DNA of 64,000 nucleotides, taken from Streptomyces sp. NBC_01716 (GTDB taxonomy: Bacteria; Actinomycetota; Actinomycetes; Streptomycetales; Streptomycetaceae). The position numbers and the translations under genes were made by a program. The notes under the pieces are model-generated. The model made no database searches. It was not told where the DNA came from and worked only from the letters and a program-made list of their open reading frames with translations. The stretch covers positions 6,262,001 to 6,326,000 of the forward strand of contig NZ_CP109181.1 of NCBI RefSeq assembly GCF_036248275.1, written 5' to 3'. The stretch's first letter is position 1, and every line of letters starts with the position of its first letter. Of this stretch, positions 62,124 through 64,000 are shown piece by piece.

Positions 62124-63393
62124 GGTGGCTAATCTGCCACAGATCAGAAGCTTGCCCCGGCCCGTCTGGGTCCTGCTGGGTGCCAGCGGTGTCAACTCCC
62201 TGGGCACCGGGCTGGTGTATCCGCTGCTGATCGTCTATCTCACCCGGGTCCAGGAGTTCAGTGTCTCGGTCGCCACAGGTGCCGTGTCACTGACCTCGCT
62301 CGGCGCTTTCGTGTGCGGTCCCGTCGCCGGATGGGCCTCGGACCGCTTCGGCCGCACGCGGACCGTGTTCGGCGCGATGCTGGTGTCGGCTGCGGGGATG
62401 GTCGTCTACGCCGTGGCCACGACGGTGTGGCAGACGATGCTGGCCGCGCTGATCGTCGGTCTCGGCATCGGGGCGAACTCCGTCTGGTACGCGCTCCTGG
62501 CGGAAGCGGTGACCGAGAAGGACCGTCCCACCGTGTTCGCTCTGAACTTCACGATGATGAATCTCGCGGTGGGGGTGGGCGGCCTGATCGCCAGTCTGGC
62601 GACGGCGGGCGGCCAGCCGTGGGTGTTCCACCTGCTGTTCCTGACCAACGCCGCGTCCTTCGTTGTCGTGGGCGTGGTCGTGCTGCGCGGGTACCGGCAG
62701 AGCCCCGCACCGGCCCCAGCCCCCGGTGAGGAGCCCGGTACCACCGCCTCGGTCTCGTACCGGGCGCTGTTGGCCGACCGTCGGATCCTGGCGATCTTCG
62801 GCGTGACCTGCCTGTTCTACATGGCCGGTTACTCGCAGTTGGAATCCGGGTTCTCCGCCGTGCTGGTCGAGACACGGGGCATGGGCCCCCGCGAGCTGGC
62901 CATCCTGTTCGCAGTGAACACCACCGTTGTGGTGGTGGCCCAGCTGTTCCTGCTTCCGGTCTTCCGCAGTTTCCCTCCGAAGCGGGCACTGGGTGTGGTG
63001 GCCGTCTCCTGGGCCTCCTGCTGGGGTCTGATCCTGCTCGTGGTGGCGATGTCGGACTTCACCACCGCGGTGCTGGTGAGCTGTGTCGCCATCGCCGTGT
63101 TCGCGGTGGGCGAATGCTTCTTTTCCGTCGCGATGCCGACCGTGGTCAACGCGGTCGCCACGGACGGGAACCGGGGCCGGATCAACGGAATCTACGGTGC
63201 GGCGACCTCAGCCGGATTCGTGCTGGGCCCCCTGCTGGCAGGGGGACTGCTCGACCAGAACATGCCGAACACCTTCATCCTGGGCGCCCTGGTCACCTGC
63301 TTGCTGACCTGGCTGCTGAGCTTCTGCTTCCTCCCCGCGCTCGGTCCGAGCGCCCGAAAACGAGTCACCGATCAAAGGAAAGTCCCGTGTTGA
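62113..63393 (+). CDS. MFS exporter (12 helices)
   Basis: The 426-residue protein has 12 hydrophobic segments and the standard MFS motif A as GWASDRFGRTRTVFGAML after helix 2, with GIYGAATSAGFVLGPLLAGG in the second half (motif C-like). This is the DHA1-type drug:proton antiporter pattern, so a second export route for the cluster product is likely. It overlaps the methyltransferase gene by 11 bases, and its stop overlaps the GlyRS-like gene start region by 7 bases, placing export, methylation and the synthetase gene in one translational chain. Confidence 0.87.
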   Translation: MSTEVANLPQIRSLPRPVWVLLGASGVNSLGTGLVYPLLIVYLTRVQEFSVSVATGAVSLTSLGAFVCGPVAGWASDRFGRTRTVFGAMLVSAAGMVVYAVATTVWQTMLAALIVGLGIGANSVWYALLAEAVTEKDRPTVFALNFTMMNLAVGVGGLIASLATAGGQPWVFHLLFLTNAASFVVVGVVVLRGYRQSPAPAPAPGEEPGTTASVSYRALLADRRILAIFGVTCLFYMAGYSQLESGFSAVLVETRGMGPRELAILFAVNTTVVVVAQLFLLPVFRSFPPKRALGVVAVSWASCWGLILLVVAMSDFTTAVLVSCVAIAVFAVGECFFSVAMPTVVNAVATDGNRGRINGIYGAATSAGFVLGPLLAGGLLDQNMPNTFILGALVTCLLTWLLSFCFLPALGPSARKRVTDQRKVPC

Positions 63394-64000
63394 CAATGCA
63401 GGACGCGCTGCTCGCGTTGCAGAAGTACTGGACCGACCAGGGGTGCATGGTCGCGCAGCCGTTCAACACCGAGGTCGGAGCCGGCACCGCGAATCCCGCG
63501 ACCGCGCTGCGTGTCCTCGGCCCCGAACCCTGGCGCGTCGGCTACGTGGAGCCCAGCGTGCGCCCCGATGACGCCCGCTACGGCGAAAACCCCAACCGCC
63601 TGCAGACTCACACCCAGTTCCAGGTCATTCTCAAGCCGGACCCGGGCAATCCGCAGGAGCTTTATCTGAGCAGCCTGGAGGCTCTGGGCATCGACGTCCG
63701 CGCCCACGACGTCCGCTTCGTGGAGGACAACTGGGCCTCGCCCGCGCTCGGCGCGTGGGGACTGGGCTGGGAGGTGTGGCTGGACGGCTTGGAGATCAGC
63801 CAGTTCACCTACTTCCAGCAGGCCGGCGGTATGACGCTCGACCCGGTGTCGGTGGAGATCACGTACGGTGTCGAGCGCATCATGATGGCGCTCCAGGGCG
63901 TGAGCCACTTCAAGGAGATCACCTACGCGCCGGGTATTTCCTACGGCGAGCTCTTCGGACAGTCGGAATACGAGATGAGCCGCTACTACCTCGACGACGC
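63387..64000 (+). CDS. glyQ: Glycyl-tRNA synthetase alpha subunit (bacterial tetrameric type), cut by window end
   Basis: The first 204 residues are visible and match GlyQ closely: YWTDQGCMVAQPFNTEVGAG, LGPEPWRVGYVEPSVRPDD, RYGENPNRLQTHTQFQVILK, FVEDNWASPALGAWGLGWEV, QFTYFQQAGGMTLDPVSVEI, EITYGVERIMMALQGV. Catalytic-core positions shared with the E. coli alpha subunit look intact. The full subunit is about 300 residues, so one third lies beyond the window, and whether a beta subunit follows cannot be seen. The start is GTG 63387 (AAAGGA upstream). Streptomyces normally charge glycine tRNA with the unrelated alpha2-type enzyme, so a tetrameric-type gene here is unlikely to be housekeeping; self-resistance or biosynthetic use is implied. 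Confidence 0.9.
   Translation, partial: MLTMQDALLALQKYWTDQGCMVAQPFNTEVGAGTANPATALRVLGPEPWRVGYVEPSVRPDDARYGENPNRLQTHTQFQVILKPDPGNPQELYLSSLEALGIDVRAHDVRFVEDNWASPALGAWGLGWEVWLDGLEISQFTYFQQAGGMTLDPVSVEITYGVERIMMALQGVSHFKEITYAPGISYGELFGQSEYEMSRYYLDD

Noticed and set aside
54169..64000. The three synthetase-like genes as ordinary translation genes
   Set aside because: One lacks the anticodon domain, one is of archaeal type, one is the wrong GlyRS type for an actinomycete, and all are embedded in an overlapping biosynthetic operon. The final GlyRS point still needs the rest of the genome.

Overview
The window is high-GC actinobacterial DNA. Gene style (GTG starts, 4-base ATGA/GTGA overlaps, GGAGG ribosome-binding sites) and gene content (an SCO2322-family protein, a GT87/PAP2 fusion, a serpin, an Ala/Ser-rich peptidoglycan-binding protein) point to Streptomyces or a close relative. 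No rRNA, tRNA or CRISPR array was seen.

Layout. 14-8419: ordinary chromosomal genes (peptidoglycan-binding membrane protein, DHA2 exporter, serpin, DUF2330 protein, GT87/PAP2 lipid glycosyltransferase, GNAT). 8352-14570 (minus): a cobalamin riboswitch followed by five overlapping genes, namely two cell-surface proteins (one an alpha/alpha-toroid repeat protein), an ECF T component, a fused double ATPase and an ECF S component. This reads as a B12/corrinoid uptake system. 14944-18142 (plus): a tight trio of GT4 glycosyltransferase, methyltransferase and toroid-repeat protein. 18556-26859 (minus): a catabolic/transport operon (FAD protein, M19 dipeptidase-like protein, polyamine/opine-type ABC importer, CMD/AhpD fusion), divergent from a HutC-type GntR regulator at 27236. 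Two matching 16-bp operator-like palindromes lie between them. 28086-38066: metalloprotease, membrane protein, amidase, methyltransferase, MFS exporter, XRE regulator and SDR, with gene debris between some of them.

38100-41040 is a scar zone: an IS3-type remnant, an MFS symporter broken by one in-frame stop, a gutted copy of a radical SAM enzyme, and a pair of inverted leader-like repeats. From 41103 to the right edge everything runs on the plus strand as one biosynthetic gene cluster. It contains an MFS exporter; a 3606-residue hybrid PKS-NRPS (AMP-ligase, ACP, KS, AT, ACP, luciferase-like monooxygenase, C, A, PCP, C); an unknown protein; a ProRS-like protein; a B12-domain radical SAM enzyme with unusual Cys spacing; an S66/MccF-like peptidase; a GNAT; an ATP-grasp ligase; an AsnRS-like catalytic domain; a methyltransferase; a second MFS exporter; and a bacterial-type GlyRS alpha subunit cut by the window end.

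How they may work together: three different class II aminoacyl-tRNA synthetase relatives plus a MccF-like peptidase and a GNAT (the pair of functions used for microcin C self-immunity) lie beside an assembly line that has no thioesterase. My leading hypothesis is a modified peptide-polyketide that is built with aminoacyl-adenylate or aminoacyl-tRNA chemistry, or that inhibits tRNA synthetases, with the extra synthetase-like genes serving as tailoring enzymes or as resistance. This is inference from gene content; no product is identifiable from the sequence alone.
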